A stretch of 64,000 nucleotides of DNA from Nodularia sp. LEGE 06071 (GCF_015207755.1 NZ_JADEWH010000002.1:310001-374000), one strand, 5' to 3'. Positions 1 to 9,069 are shown, counted from the first letter of the stretch. Numbers and translations: made by a program. The notes: generated by a model from the sequence alone, not told the origin.

Positions 1-74
1 CGACATATATCCATCCACTCAAGAAGTGTCTGTTCTTGGGTGATAGTCGGGTAGATTCGATAGCGGTAATTCAT
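1..74 (-). CDS. tnpB: TnpB-like transposon protein (IS200/IS605 or IS1341 type), N-terminal fragment cut by the window edge
   Basis: The minus strand from 74 down to the window edge reads MNYRYRIYPTITQEQTLLEW and continues with M-D-I-C-R. This matches the usual start of TnpB/OrfB proteins, whose first residues read Y-R-I-Y-P followed by Q and a leucine-rich W-x-x-x-C-R stretch. TnpB is the RNA-guided nuclease encoded by IS200/IS605-family elements. An alternative ATG lies three codons upstream at 83. Only about 24 codons are inside the window, so integrity cannot be judged. The hairpin at 136-152 is placed where the left end of such an element would lie. The call rests on this short motif match. 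Confidence 0.6.
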   Translation of the reverse strand, partial: MNYRYRIYPTITQEQTLLEWMDIC

Positions 75-130
75 GGTTAGCATTTCACTATTCTACCACA
101 TATTTACTAGCACTATTTTCTCTAGTAAAT

Positions 131-164
131 TCAAGCCGTGCTGCAAGCACGGGGTTTTCAACCC
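131..164. mobile_element. Subterminal hairpin, probable left end of the IS200/IS605-type element
   Basis: CCGTGCT (136-142) and AGCACGG (146-152) form a perfect 7-bp stem with a GCA loop. A second overlapping small stem GGGTT/AACCC follows at 152-164. IS200/IS605-family elements carry imperfect palindromes near their ends rather than inverted repeats, and this one lies about 60 bp upstream of the tnpB-like start, as expected. The exact element boundary is not determinable here. Confidence 0.5.
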
Positions 165-231
165 AATTATTTGATAAGTTATTATTCATGACTTGACTGT
201 CGTAACTTAAACAATTGCATCTGAATAATCA

Positions 232-2310
232 ATGGTGAATTCTACCCTCGTTGCCACACTCTATGTCAATCCTCTCCAAGGCAATGATACCAATGCTGGT
301 TCTCGGTCGAGTCCGTTTAAAAGTCTCACCCGTGCCTTAAAAGTCAGCAAAACATCCGTAATTATTCAGTTGACATCTGGGACTTATAGCGCAGCTAATG
401 GTGAAGTGTTTCCCATCGTTATTTCTGCGGGGGTGACAGTCGTCGGGAACGAAGCGAACAAAGGTGCTGGGATTGTGATTTCGGGGAGTGGCGAGTATCA
501 AACTTCCACCTTTGGTATCCAAAGTATGACATTACTGTTGCAAGGTAATGCCAGTTTCTTAGGTGTGACCGTCACTAACCCCATGCCGAAAGGTACAGGA
601 ATCTGGATTGAATCGGCAGCAACCACAGTGGCTAATAATACTTTAATTAACTGCGGTCGAGAAGGGATATTTGTCAGTGGTACGGCTAAACCCGCCATTG
701 TGGATAATGTGTTTCGGCAAAATGCCGCCAGTGGCTTGATGATGGCGCGTCACAGCAAGGGAGAAGTGTTGCGGAATGTATTTCAAAAAAACTCTTTGGG
801 CATCGCTATCAGTGATTTTGCTGCCCCCTTGATTGCAGATAATACAATATCAGATAACAATGCCGCGATCGCTCTTTCTCGCAATGCTAGACCGGTGCTG
901 CGTCATAATCGGATTACCAAAAATACCCAAGGCGGGATGTTAGTCAATGGTGACGCTATCCCTGATTTAGGTAATAATCAAGACGCGGCTGGCAATATTT
1001 TTGAGCAGAATGCCCTCTTCGATTTAGATAACTCCACATCACAGCCCCTCGTTTGTGCCGGTAATCAGTTGAATCCTACCCAAGTTAAAGGCAGGGTAGA
1101 TTTTATCGCTGTCCTCACAGATCATCCCCAACGCATCTCAGGTAGCAGCAGTATTTTTACTGATTTAGCTGGACATTGGACAGCAGAGTTTGTGGAAGCA
1201 TTGGTGAACACGGGAGCGATTAGCGGCTTTCCCAATGGCACTTTTGCCCCAGATGACCCGATAAATCGCGCTCAGTATGCGGCGATCATTGCCAAAACTT
1301 TTCAGTTACCCAGAATAAATACTGCTAGTAAATTTACAGATATCAACCCCAGATTTTGGGCAGCCTCAGCCATTTTCCAAACTGCGGAAATGGGTTTTAT
1401 TAGTGGTTTTCCCGATGGCACGTTTCGAGCCGAACAAAACTTGACAAAAGTACAGGCCATAGTATCTATAGTGAATGGCTTAAAACTCACAGGCGGCAAT
1501 CCCCAGGTGTTAAACGTGTACCGCGATCGCGCTCAAATTCCGACTTATGCCACTAATGCTGTCGCAGTAGCCACCCAAGCATTACTAGTGCTTAACTATC
1601 CCCAAAGAGACCAACTAGAACCTCTGCGCGATATAACTCGTGGTGAAGTAGCAACATTAATTTATCAAGCCTTGGTAGCCAGCAGTCAGGAAAAGGCGAT
1701 CGCCTCCCCCTATATTGTCAGCCCCGATGTGAATCTCCCCGGATTTACCGACATTAGCGGACATTGGGCCGAACCATTTATTCGGGGGTTAGCTAGCATG
1801 AATTTAACTCGTGGTTTTGCAGATGGTAGCTACCAGCCAAATAAACTGATGAATCGCGCCGAATATGCGGCTTTAGTAGCCGTGGCCTTTAATCCCCCAC
1901 CCAAACGCCCCGCACTGGAATTTACAGACGTATCCTCAGACTTTTGGGCTTATGAAGCCTTACAAATTGCTAGTAGAGGTGGCTTTGTCAGTGGATTTGG
2001 CGATCGCACCTTCCGCCCGGCGGAAAATGTGCAAAGGGTACAGGTAATTGTCTCCCTAGTGAATGGACTTGCCCTACCAGCAGGTGATCTCAATGCTTTA
2101 CTCACTTATACTGATAGTCAGACAATTCCCGATTATGCTCGTCCAGCAGTTGTGACTGCGACACAGCAAAAAATTGTGGTCAATTACCCAAACCGCAAAC
2201 AACTTTTCCCGACGCGGAATGCCACACGGGCCGAAGTAGCCGCAATGGTTTATCAGGCATTAGTTGCGCTTCAGCGAACCTCAACTATTAATTCAACCTA
2301 TATTGTTTAG
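232..2310 (+). CDS. Beta-helix (DUF1565-like) surface protein with six C-terminal SLH repeats
   Basis: 692 residues. Residues ~8-290 form a DUF1565/right-handed parallel beta-helix region: a G-N-D-T-N-A-G start, S-P-F-K-S-L-T-R-A-L, then repeated N-T-x-x-x-N-x-x-G coils. Six S-layer homology units start near residues 308, 367, 428, 503, 563 and 625, arranged as two triplets; the first and fourth begin with F-T-D-[LI]-x-G-H-W. SLH domains tether proteins to the wall or, in cyanobacteria, to peptidoglycan-linked glycans, so a surface role is likely. It shares its N-terminal layout with the protein at 4940-6493. No signal peptide is visible: a stop codon sits at 226, immediately before the ATG, and a mobile element end lies upstream, so the gene may have lost its N-terminus. 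Confidence 0.8.
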   Translation: MVNSTLVATLYVNPLQGNDTNAGSRSSPFKSLTRALKVSKTSVIIQLTSGTYSAANGEVFPIVISAGVTVVGNEANKGAGIVISGSGEYQTSTFGIQSMTLLLQGNASFLGVTVTNPMPKGTGIWIESAATTVANNTLINCGREGIFVSGTAKPAIVDNVFRQNAASGLMMARHSKGEVLRNVFQKNSLGIAISDFAAPLIADNTISDNNAAIALSRNARPVLRHNRITKNTQGGMLVNGDAIPDLGNNQDAAGNIFEQNALFDLDNSTSQPLVCAGNQLNPTQVKGRVDFIAVLTDHPQRISGSSSIFTDLAGHWTAEFVEALVNTGAISGFPNGTFAPDDPINRAQYAAIIAKTFQLPRINTASKFTDINPRFWAASAIFQTAEMGFISGFPDGTFRAEQNLTKVQAIVSIVNGLKLTGGNPQVLNVYRDRAQIPTYATNAVAVATQALLVLNYPQRDQLEPLRDITRGEVATLIYQALVASSQEKAIASPYIVSPDVNLPGFTDISGHWAEPFIRGLASMNLTRGFADGSYQPNKLMNRAEYAALVAVAFNPPPKRPALEFTDVSSDFWAYEALQIASRGGFVSGFGDRTFRPAENVQRVQVIVSLVNGLALPAGDLNALLTYTDSQTIPDYARPAVVTATQQKIVVNYPNRKQLFPTRNATRAEVAAMVYQALVALQRTSTINSTYIV

Positions 2311-2453
2311 ACAGTCAGCAGCTGACCAAGTAAAATGAAAGACACTGTTTATCAGGCTGGAAATTCTTGGTAACAAATCCTATAGCTAAAAACACGATAG
2401 GCTATAAACGATGGGGAGACAATTTATACCCCTCGCCTGAAGCCAATAGTCCC

Positions 2454-3149
2454 ATGTTAACAACAGTCTCACAAACCTCTGCCGAATTGGCAAACGCTCT
2501 ATTAACTCACTATAGTTTTGACCTCAGTGGCTATACGGCCAGTGAACTCATTCACCTTTGGCAAAGCCAATACCCAGTCAACTGGCTGCATTTGGCAGTA
2601 GTGGAGGCGCTATATCAAGGTCGCTATAAAGGAATTTCAGTGCAGCAAATCTTAGCATTTTGGCAGAGGCGGGGTCAGGTGATTTATCATTTCAATATGG
2701 AATTTGAACGCCTGATTTGTAGCAAATTTCCGGAAAGCTTAACTCAACTGACTGTACCAGTTCTACCTCCGATCAACCAAAAAGTTGCAGTTGAAGCATC
2801 TATTCATCAACCGGTGACAGCCAAGTCCTTACCTGCGATGGTGGGTAATGAGTATAGGCAAACTCAAACTGCAACCCTCACAGCGATGAATGCAGAAGAT
2901 CAGGAGAAGCCAGGACAAAACATATTAGCATCTTCCACTCTCAGCCCTGCTGCCTCTGGTACTCAGTCCAGGCTGAACTCACAAGGCAATTTTGCGAGAA
3001 ATTCCTCATCCTCAAAACATCACCAGGCGACAAAACTACTACCACCATCTGCCAATCACCCACCCATTGGACAATTTACTCCAGCCACCAGCGATCAATC
3101 TGATTCCTTCACATCAAAACTGAAAGCAATGTCCGACGAAAAGCGATAA
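2454..3149 (+). CDS. Conserved-looking protein of unknown function with Ser/Thr/Gln-rich C-terminus
   Basis: I do not recognise a family. The first ~110 residues look folded: a short helical stretch, H-L-W-Q-S-Q-Y-P-V-N-W-L-H and a segment with I-L-A-F-W-Q-R-R-G-Q-V. The remaining ~120 residues are low complexity, rich in S, T, Q, P and A, and look disordered. The frame is open upstream to a TTG at 2367, but the ATG at 2454 is preferred because the extra 29 residues have no clear ribosome binding site. It lies 143 bp downstream of the SLH protein on the same strand and could be cotranscribed with it. No membrane segment is seen. Confidence 0.55.
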   Translation: MLTTVSQTSAELANALLTHYSFDLSGYTASELIHLWQSQYPVNWLHLAVVEALYQGRYKGISVQQILAFWQRRGQVIYHFNMEFERLICSKFPESLTQLTVPVLPPINQKVAVEASIHQPVTAKSLPAMVGNEYRQTQTATLTAMNAEDQEKPGQNILASSTLSPAASGTQSRLNSQGNFARNSSSSKHHQATKLLPPSANHPPIGQFTPATSDQSDSFTSKLKAMSDEKR

Positions 3150-3578
3150 CGCGTCTATCCCCAGGAAGAACTAGATACTCTGAAAATAACTTATTATGTA
3201 TTAACCAATATAGATTTGGTTGATGCTAATACAGGGGTTTAACCATTTTTAAATTTCGATTTTGCCATATTTAAAACTAAAATCATCGCCCTCTTACTAA
3301 GACTTATAGTAATCCGGTTTTATTTCCGTAGCTTGCGTGGAGTAGCAGTAACCGGAGGAGTGGGTAAAAACCTTTTTGTGTTATACCGAGATTGTTCAAA
3401 AATCAAATAGAAGTCCTATAGATGCTCAATATATTAATTGTGTTTAAAAGTAAAAACACTAGCGAGATTGTCATGGATACAGACTATGTTACTGTAAATA
3501 AGCATCTGGGCTGAAACTTGCAGAAAAATTGCTAGTTTTGGTCAAGTTTTGGTTAAAGTTATTGTGTGACAATCATCC
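3150..3578. other. Intergenic region, no gene seen
   Basis: 429 bp of AT-rich sequence. I see no RNA gene, strong hairpin or convincing short ORF. It presumably contains the promoter of the desaturase gene at 3579. Confidence 0.5.
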
Positions 3579-4676
3579 ATGAATTTGAATACTGATCAGA
3601 GATTAATGAACCAGGTAACCTATGCGAAAGCATTACGTTCTCTACTTCCGCCGTCAGCATTTACACCCGATGCCAGTAAGTTAATTATCCTTGTAATTAA
3701 TCTAGCAATTTTGATCCTTGGCTGGATGATAGCGGCACAATTAGATAATTGGCCAGTCCATCTTTTATGGTTATATTTACCTCTAACAATTATTATGGGC
3801 AACAGTGTGGTTGCCTTATTATTTAGCTCCCACGATTTGATGCACGGTAGCGTGATTAGAAATTCACAATTAGCCTATTTTTTCAGCTTTCTGGGGCTAA
3901 CAATGTTGTGGATGCCGCCAACGTTATGGAAGTCGGTTCATAACCGGGTGCATCATAATCACACTAATGACTTGGGTGATCCGGATCGCAATTATTTAGA
4001 AACACAGTCTAAAACCTGGGGTAAATGGATTCATAATTTATTTGTGCCTTCTTTAGAAGTCAATCCCCTTTGGTTCATTGTGGGAATGACTTCGGCCTGG
4101 GGAGTACATAATTTTCGCAATCTGACTTCGGTACTATTTTTTAATAGTAACTCTGTGGATTATGTGCCGGCGGCATTTACAGTTAGTGCCAAAGATCGTC
4201 GAGCGATCGCCGGGGAAATATTGCTCATGTCAATACTGCATCTAGCTATTTTAGCCTATCTACAATTTGACCCCCTAAAACTCATTTTAGGCTACTTTTT
4301 ACCCATTGCAATTGGTAATGCAGGCTTGATGTTCTATATTTATACGAATCATCTGCTTTGTCCAATGACCGATGTTAATGATCCACTGGTAAATTCTACA
4401 TCTTTACGGGTAAAAAAGATTTTTGACCTGTTACATTTGAATTTTTCGCACCATACAGAACATCACATTTTTCCAGGCATGAACTCTGATTATTATGTCA
4501 TGGTTCGAGAGTTGTTAGAAACTGAATATGCCGATAAATTTAATTTATTAGATGCCCAAGAAGCCTGGCGCTTGTTGATGCAAAGTCATCGGCATTACAA
4601 AGATGAGAATACTTTGACAGATTGGGCAGGAAAAACCTCTATGCCTTGTCCCCTTAATCAAAAAGTGAAGGTTTAA
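3579..4676 (+). CDS. Membrane fatty-acid desaturase family protein
   Basis: 365 residues with the three histidine clusters of membrane di-iron desaturases: H-D-L-M-H (85-89), H-N-R-V-H-H (121-126) and H-H-T-E-H-H (291-296) followed by I-F-P-G. Hydrophobic segments at ~34-55, 63-82, 98-114, 212-230 and 235-258 fit an integral membrane enzyme. Family members introduce double bonds or hydroxyl groups into acyl lipids or carotenoids using O2 and reduced ferredoxin; the substrate cannot be told from sequence. It stands alone on the plus strand between two beta-helix protein genes. It is a different subfamily from the desaturase at 23718-24695. Confidence 0.8.
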   Translation: MNLNTDQRLMNQVTYAKALRSLLPPSAFTPDASKLIILVINLAILILGWMIAAQLDNWPVHLLWLYLPLTIIMGNSVVALLFSSHDLMHGSVIRNSQLAYFFSFLGLTMLWMPPTLWKSVHNRVHHNHTNDLGDPDRNYLETQSKTWGKWIHNLFVPSLEVNPLWFIVGMTSAWGVHNFRNLTSVLFFNSNSVDYVPAAFTVSAKDRRAIAGEILLMSILHLAILAYLQFDPLKLILGYFLPIAIGNAGLMFYIYTNHLLCPMTDVNDPLVNSTSLRVKKIFDLLHLNFSHHTEHHIFPGMNSDYYVMVRELLETEYADKFNLLDAQEAWRLLMQSHRHYKDENTLTDWAGKTSMPCPLNQKVKV

Positions 4677-4748
4677 CTTTTCTCAAATTCTCCCCCTCCT
4701 TCTCCCTTTCTACCGTGTAGACACAAGTCGGGAAATTGCTTTTTTCTG

Positions 4749-4915
4749 TCATAACACCCCACCCCTAACCCCTCCCCGCAAGCGAGGAGGGGAACTGGAT
4801 TTACAGTTAAATTCTGTTTTTAGGGCGGAAAACCCTTTCTGGATAAAGATGTGTGTAAACCGTAATTCTCCCAAAGAGAGAGACGCTATGGGAAGGCAAG
4901 GAGAGGGGTTAGTGT
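4749..4915. repeat. Dispersed palindromic repeat between convergent genes
   Basis: CCCCTCCCCGC (4769-4779) pairs with GCGAGGAGGGG (4782-4792) with one mismatch, followed by an associated segment containing CCCAAAGAGAGAGACGC. This resembles a repeat type common in Nostoc-like genomes. It lies between two gene ends that face each other (4676 and 4940), so it could also act as a bidirectional terminator. Confidence 0.55.
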
Positions 4916-4939
4916 ATTTGATTAATCCACTCAGAAAAA

Positions 4940-6493
4940 TCAATTTAACGGCTCAAGTGTAGTTTTTAAACCGTGACTATTCAGGACTTTGAGGATTTCA
5001 TCGGCATTATGGCGATCGCTAAAAACTCCGACTTGCATGACTCTACGACCTTGACGCATAGTCGGAAATGCATCCGGTGCTAAGTTTCGCACTAGGTCTT
5101 GTTCCCGATCGGTGGCGACATTCACTACCACGCGGTAACGTACACCAGTTCTATTGTATGCAGTTGTCTGAGTTGCAGGAGTATTGCTATTGGTAACTGG
5201 TGAAAGAGCTGATTCTCCAAAGGGAGGTGACTGGGGAGCAGCAAATTCCACAATATTGGGATCAATATTCACATAATTTATCTGTGATTGATTCGTCTGG
5301 TTTGGCTGACTGGGAGCAGAAAAGGTAATTTCTCCACTGACTGGGATGGGACGATTTGCCACAGTGCGAGGCTGAGGAATGTTCGCTGTGGGTGCTGTTT
5401 GAGCGTTGAAATCTACCTTACCAGCAATGCGATTTTGGGACAGGTTGTTACCAGCAGCCGGGATGATCTCCTTAGTCGCACTAGCATTAATGTCATGACG
5501 AGTATTATTACGAAATTCGTTACCACCGGGTTCAGCAATGGTACCCAAATTTGGTATGGCTTGAGCGATCGCCACTAATCCATCTTCTCTATTACCTTGA
5601 ATGACATTATTCCGTAAAATTGGCCGAGCATTGGCTTGGACTATAATCCCAGAGCGGTTGTTTTGAATTTGATTCAGGGACAACATAGGAGCAGCATTTT
5701 GAGTAATATTGATCCCAAATCCTGTTTGTTCAAAGACATTTTCCCGCACTTCCGGCTGGGAATTACCGCCAATGGTCATACCATTCGCCCCATTACGATG
5801 AAAATAATTCTGCCTAATAATCGGCGCACTGTTACCAGTTAGGGAAATCCCATCTTGAGTACTACCAGTAAATGTATTGTTGGCGATTACGGGATTGCTC
5901 GATTCAATCCACAAACCATAACCACGGGGATTGGGATTTGTGACCGTTACCCCTCTTAACTCGGCATTGTCTGCGCCGATGATGGTGACATTTTGACCGC
6001 CAAAGCTGCTACTGAGGAATCCACCACCGCCTTGAATTGTAATTCCCTGTCCTTTGTTGTTAGTATCCCCTTGAATAGCAACACCCGATTTGAGCTTCAG
6101 GGGAAAAACCTCTCCAGTGTCAGCACTATAAGTCCCTGGGGAGAGCATAATCATTGTATTAGCAGAGGCTAATTGCAAAGCTTGAGTAATGGTCTTTAAA
6201 GGAGCGCTTTCAGTACCATTCCCCACGGTGTTATTTCCCACATTGGGGTTGACAAATAATAGTTTCACTTCAGAGACAGTGCTTTCCAAAGATGGCATTT
6301 GAGCCAACACCCTACCGGGGCTAAGACTCAGTAAAGTTATACCTGTGACTCCTAAACCCAGGGTGAAATACAAGATGGAAAAAACTAAAGGCAATACTTC
6401 CAGGGAAGAATTTGATCTGTCAGCCTGGGGATTTAGCTTTAATTGCCGGCTCTCTGCTTGAGGATATTTAGAATACATAATGGGATAAATCAA
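4940..6493 (-). CDS. Secreted beta-helix (DUF1565-like) protein with SPOR-like C-terminus
   Basis: 517 residues. A hydrophobic segment at ~34-56 ending in G-R-V-L-A-Q looks like an uncleaved anchor or a long signal peptide. Residues ~75-370 repeat the DUF1565/beta-helix layout of the protein at 232-2310, with L-F-V-N-P, S-A-P-L-K-T-I-T-Q-A-L and P-G-T-Y-S-A-D-T-G-E-V-F-P. A proline- and asparagine-rich linker follows. The last ~70 residues (Y-R-V-V-V-N-V near the start, Q-V-G-V-F and N-A-D-E-I-L-K-V-L later) look like a SPOR-type peptidoglycan-binding domain. A second ATG five codons in could be the start. The two paralogues share the helix but use different surface anchors. Confidence 0.7.
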   Translation of the reverse strand: MIYPIMYSKYPQAESRQLKLNPQADRSNSSLEVLPLVFSILYFTLGLGVTGITLLSLSPGRVLAQMPSLESTVSEVKLLFVNPNVGNNTVGNGTESAPLKTITQALQLASANTMIMLSPGTYSADTGEVFPLKLKSGVAIQGDTNNKGQGITIQGGGGFLSSSFGGQNVTIIGADNAELRGVTVTNPNPRGYGLWIESSNPVIANNTFTGSTQDGISLTGNSAPIIRQNYFHRNGANGMTIGGNSQPEVRENVFEQTGFGINITQNAAPMLSLNQIQNNRSGIIVQANARPILRNNVIQGNREDGLVAIAQAIPNLGTIAEPGGNEFRNNTRHDINASATKEIIPAAGNNLSQNRIAGKVDFNAQTAPTANIPQPRTVANRPIPVSGEITFSAPSQPNQTNQSQINYVNIDPNIVEFAAPQSPPFGESALSPVTNSNTPATQTTAYNRTGVRYRVVVNVATDREQDLVRNLAPDAFPTMRQGRRVMQVGVFSDRHNADEILKVLNSHGLKTTLEPLN

Positions 6494-6633
6494 TTTTAGA
6501 AAAGTCCTAATAATAAAGTTTTATACCTTGAGACACTATGATGTCGATAATTGTTTCGGCTTTCTGATTTTAGGAACTGCCAATTTTAAAAATCGCAACT
6601 TGCAGAATGTAATAAGTAATACTGGATAAAAGC

Positions 6634-7359
6634 ATGAACACTGGGTTTTTGGCGATCGCCTTAGCCACCATACATTTATTTTCAGGCAAACTCAGATTCC
6701 TCAAAAATACATCACATAGTCGTTGGTTCTCGTTTAGCAGTGGGGTATCGGTTGCTTATGTGTTTATCCACATTTTGCCAGAACTGAGTCAAGCACAAAT
6801 AACACTCCTAAGCCGTGTCAGTAAGGGATGGCATTTTTTAGAGGATCATGTCTATTTTGTGGCACTTTTAGGTATAACAGTTTTTTATGGTTTGGAGCGA
6901 TTCGCGAAAACGTCGCGTCAACGCAGTCAAAAAACCAGAAATGCAGATGTAACTTATGCAGATGTTTTTTGGATTCACATTGCTGCTTTTGCTATTTATA
7001 ACCTGTTAATTGGTTACTTGCTAGTACACCGAGAAGAATCAGGTCTCAAAAGTTTATTATTATTTTCTTTTGCGATGGCGCTGCATTTTGTAGTCAACGA
7101 TAATGGTTTGCGCGAAAATCATAAAAAAAGATATGACAAAATTGGACGCTGGTTGTTAGCAATAGCAATAATTGTTGGTTGGTTAATTGGCATGGTTACG
7201 GAAATTAACCAGGTAGTTGTTGCGCTTCTCTTTGCCTTTTTAGCCGGAGGTATTGTACTCAACGTACTGAAGGAGGAACTACCAGAAGAGCGAGACAGCT
7301 GCTTTTGTTCATTTGCTTTGGGGACACTCAGCTATGCAATTATCCTATTAGCTATTTAA
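6634..7359 (+). CDS. Multi-pass integral membrane protein, faintly ZIP-like
   Basis: 241 residues with about seven hydrophobic segments (for example ~35-50, 72-90, 110-132, 138-155, 172-192, 197-215 and 228-241). The stretch V-A-Y-V-F-I-H-I-L-P-E-L near residue 42 recalls the helix of ZIP metal transporters that carries H and P-E, and H-F-V-V-N-D lies near residue 150. This resemblance is weak, so the transport idea is only a guess. The gene is monocistronic and followed by an inverted repeat at 7364-7389. It is divergent from the beta-helix gene upstream, with a 140-bp shared promoter region. Confidence 0.6.
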   Translation: MNTGFLAIALATIHLFSGKLRFLKNTSHSRWFSFSSGVSVAYVFIHILPELSQAQITLLSRVSKGWHFLEDHVYFVALLGITVFYGLERFAKTSRQRSQKTRNADVTYADVFWIHIAAFAIYNLLIGYLLVHREESGLKSLLLFSFAMALHFVVNDNGLRENHKKRYDKIGRWLLAIAIIVGWLIGMVTEINQVVVALLFAFLAGGIVLNVLKEELPEERDSCFCSFALGTLSYAIILLAI

Positions 7360-7363
7360 TCGT

Positions 7364-7389
7364 AAATGGCAGTAATACCACTGTCATTT
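7364..7389 (+). terminator. Inverted repeat after the membrane-protein gene
   Basis: AAATGGCAGT (7364-7373) pairs with ACTGTCATTT (7380-7389) over 10 bp with one G-U pair and a 6-nt loop, only 5 nt after the stop codon. No T-run follows, so it may be a weak terminator or an RNA-end stabiliser. Confidence 0.4.
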
Positions 7390-7729
7390 CCGCTGAAGTG
7401 CTTCTGATTTAAAAAAGCTTCTTCAACACGAAAACTATAGATATATTAAAAAATTATTACTCAACATTCCTGCTAAAAATTAAAAACTCCAACTGCAAAA
7501 TCATGACAAAAAAAATGGGTTGATGGTTCCTAACTTCTATGGCTACGTCAAGCAAGCTATCAGTAACGACCTAATTGCACAACGCTGTATATGGTTTTTG
7601 TCCAGTTTAAGATATATTATAAAGTCGTCCCTAAATCTTTTTCAGCTATGTAATCAGCTATTTATGTATAAATGTATAGTCAAACTCTACTTATTTTTCA
7701 GATCGCCGTACTAGAAATTTTTAATCAAA
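7390..7729. other. Region upstream of thiE, no riboswitch recognised
   Basis: 340 bp of AT-rich DNA. I looked for the conserved TPP riboswitch boxes (CTGAGA and ACCTGA types) and did not find them on the plus strand. A 64-codon open frame at 7520-7714 has no protein-like features and is not called. Confidence 0.5.
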
Positions 7730-8836
7730 ATGTCTAAAAGTGTTGAGATTACGTCATTTAACGAAAGTCCTAATCGGGTTGTTGTCATGGTCGAGCCACA
7801 CAGCCAAAAAGCGCAAATACAGCAAGTTGTTTACCGGATTTTAGATGCCAATCTAGACCGCGCCCGCGAAGGCTTGCGAATTATCGAAGAATGGTGTCGC
7901 TTTGGGTTAAATAATGCTCAATTGCTGGGAGAATGCAAGTACCTACGTCAAGAGTTGGCTCACTGGCATACTGCTGAACTGCGGGCGGCGCGAGATACAC
8001 CGGGTGATCCGGGTACAGAATTGACTCATCCCCAGGAAGAACAACGCTCTAGTATTAAAGCGCTATTACAAGCAAATTTTTGTCGCGTCCAAGAAGCGAT
8101 GCGGGTGCTGGAAGAATACGGTAAGCTTTACCATCCCAATATGGGGAAAGCTTTTAAGCAGATGCGCTATCGTGTTTATACTCTAGAAACGAGTTTAATG
8201 GGCTACCAGCGCCATCAATTACTGTGGCGATCGCATTTATATTTGGTGACTTCTCCCTCAGAAACTTTGTTGAAAACCGTGGAAGCAGCGCTCAAAGGGG
8301 GATTAACTCTGGTGCAGTACCGTGATAAAACCTCTGATGATACTGTGCGTGTGGAACAGGCGACAAAATTACGGCAACTATGCCATTCCTACGGCGCTTT
8401 GTTTATCGTTAATGACCGCGTGGATTTAGCTTTGGCGGTGGACGCAGATGGGGTACATTTGGGACAACAAGATATGCCCATTGCAATGGCCAGACAATTA
8501 CTCGGACACCAGCGTTTGATCGGGCGTTCGACGACAAATGCGGAAGAAATGCAAAAAGCAATTGCTGAAGGTGCAGACTATATTGGTGTCGGCCCAGTTT
8601 ATGAAACTCCCACGAAAGCAGATAAGCCAGCCGCCGGCTTAGAATATGTCCGCTACGCCGCCCAAAATAGCTCAATTCCTTGGTTTGCGATTGGCGGTAT
8701 CGATGCGAATAATATCAACGATGTGATGGAGGCGGGAGCCGAACGTGTAGCGATGGTACGAGCTATTATCGAAGCGGAACAGCCGACATTGGTGACACAA
8801 TATTTGGTTTCCCAGCTGCATCGCATCAAAGCATAA
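7730..8836 (+). CDS. thiE: Thiamine-phosphate synthase with N-terminal ThiD2-like domain
   Basis: 368 residues. The C-terminal ~200 residues are a ThiE TIM barrel that joins HMP pyrophosphate to the thiazole phosphate: Q-Y-R-D-K near 207, F-I-V-N-D-R-V-D near 230, D-G-V-H-L-G-Q-Q-D, G-R-S-T-T, D-Y-I-G-V-G-P-V-Y-x-T-x-T-K and A-I-G-G-I. The N-terminal ~150 residues (R-I-L-D-A-N-L-D-R-A-R-E-G-L-R near 32) match the ThiD2-type domain known to be fused to ThiE in cyanobacteria and proposed as an HMP-phosphate kinase. thiS follows 20 bp downstream, so the two form a thiamine operon. Confidence 0.9.
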   Translation: MSKSVEITSFNESPNRVVVMVEPHSQKAQIQQVVYRILDANLDRAREGLRIIEEWCRFGLNNAQLLGECKYLRQELAHWHTAELRAARDTPGDPGTELTHPQEEQRSSIKALLQANFCRVQEAMRVLEEYGKLYHPNMGKAFKQMRYRVYTLETSLMGYQRHQLLWRSHLYLVTSPSETLLKTVEAALKGGLTLVQYRDKTSDDTVRVEQATKLRQLCHSYGALFIVNDRVDLALAVDADGVHLGQQDMPIAMARQLLGHQRLIGRSTTNAEEMQKAIAEGADYIGVGPVYETPTKADKPAAGLEYVRYAAQNSSIPWFAIGGIDANNINDVMEAGAERVAMVRAIIEAEQPTLVTQYLVSQLHRIKA

Positions 8837-8856
8837 CTTTAACTTAGCACTTGAAA

Positions 8857-9069
8857 ATGTCTAATCAGATTAGCCTCCAGGTAAATGGGGAAAGTCGTAG
8901 TTGCTTGTCCCAAACCCCTTTACCAGATTTACTCGCACAATTGGGTTTTAATCCCCGTTTAATAGCGGTGGAGTATAACGGTGAGATTTTACACCGTCAA
9001 TTTTGGTCACAAACAGAAATACAGCCAGGCGATCGCTTAGAAATAGTTACCATTGTCGGGGGTGGTTAA
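8857..9069 (+). CDS. thiS: Sulfur-carrier protein ThiS
   Basis: 70 residues with the ubiquitin-like ThiS fold: an I-S-L-Q-V-N-G-E start, L-L-A-Q-L-G in the middle, V-A-V-E-Y-N-G-E-I-L and a C-terminal V-T-I-V-G-G-G tail. The terminal Gly-Gly is thiocarboxylated and donates sulfur to thiazole synthase ThiG. A TTG two codons upstream keeps the frame open, but the ATG at 8857 is the natural start. It follows thiE by 20 bp. Its last 4 bp overlap the end of the convergent glycosyltransferase gene. Confidence 0.9.
   Translation: MSNQISLQVNGESRSCLSQTPLPDLLAQLGFNPRLIAVEYNGEILHRQFWSQTEIQPGDRLEIVTIVGGG

Noticed and set aside
3579-4676. Beta-carotene ketolase or hydroxylase
   Set aside because: The histidine boxes are compatible with several desaturase subfamilies; no residue pattern specific to CrtW or CrtR could be confirmed by eye.
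4749-4943. 64-residue minus-strand frame after the beta-helix gene
   Set aside because: It runs through a dispersed repeat (proline/glycine-rich product) and is not a gene.
7520-7714. 64-codon open frame upstream of thiE
   Set aside because: Low-complexity aromatic-rich composition, no ribosome binding site and no protein-like features.
7360-7729. TPP riboswitch before thiE
   Set aside because: The conserved TPP-binding boxes were not found on the plus strand.
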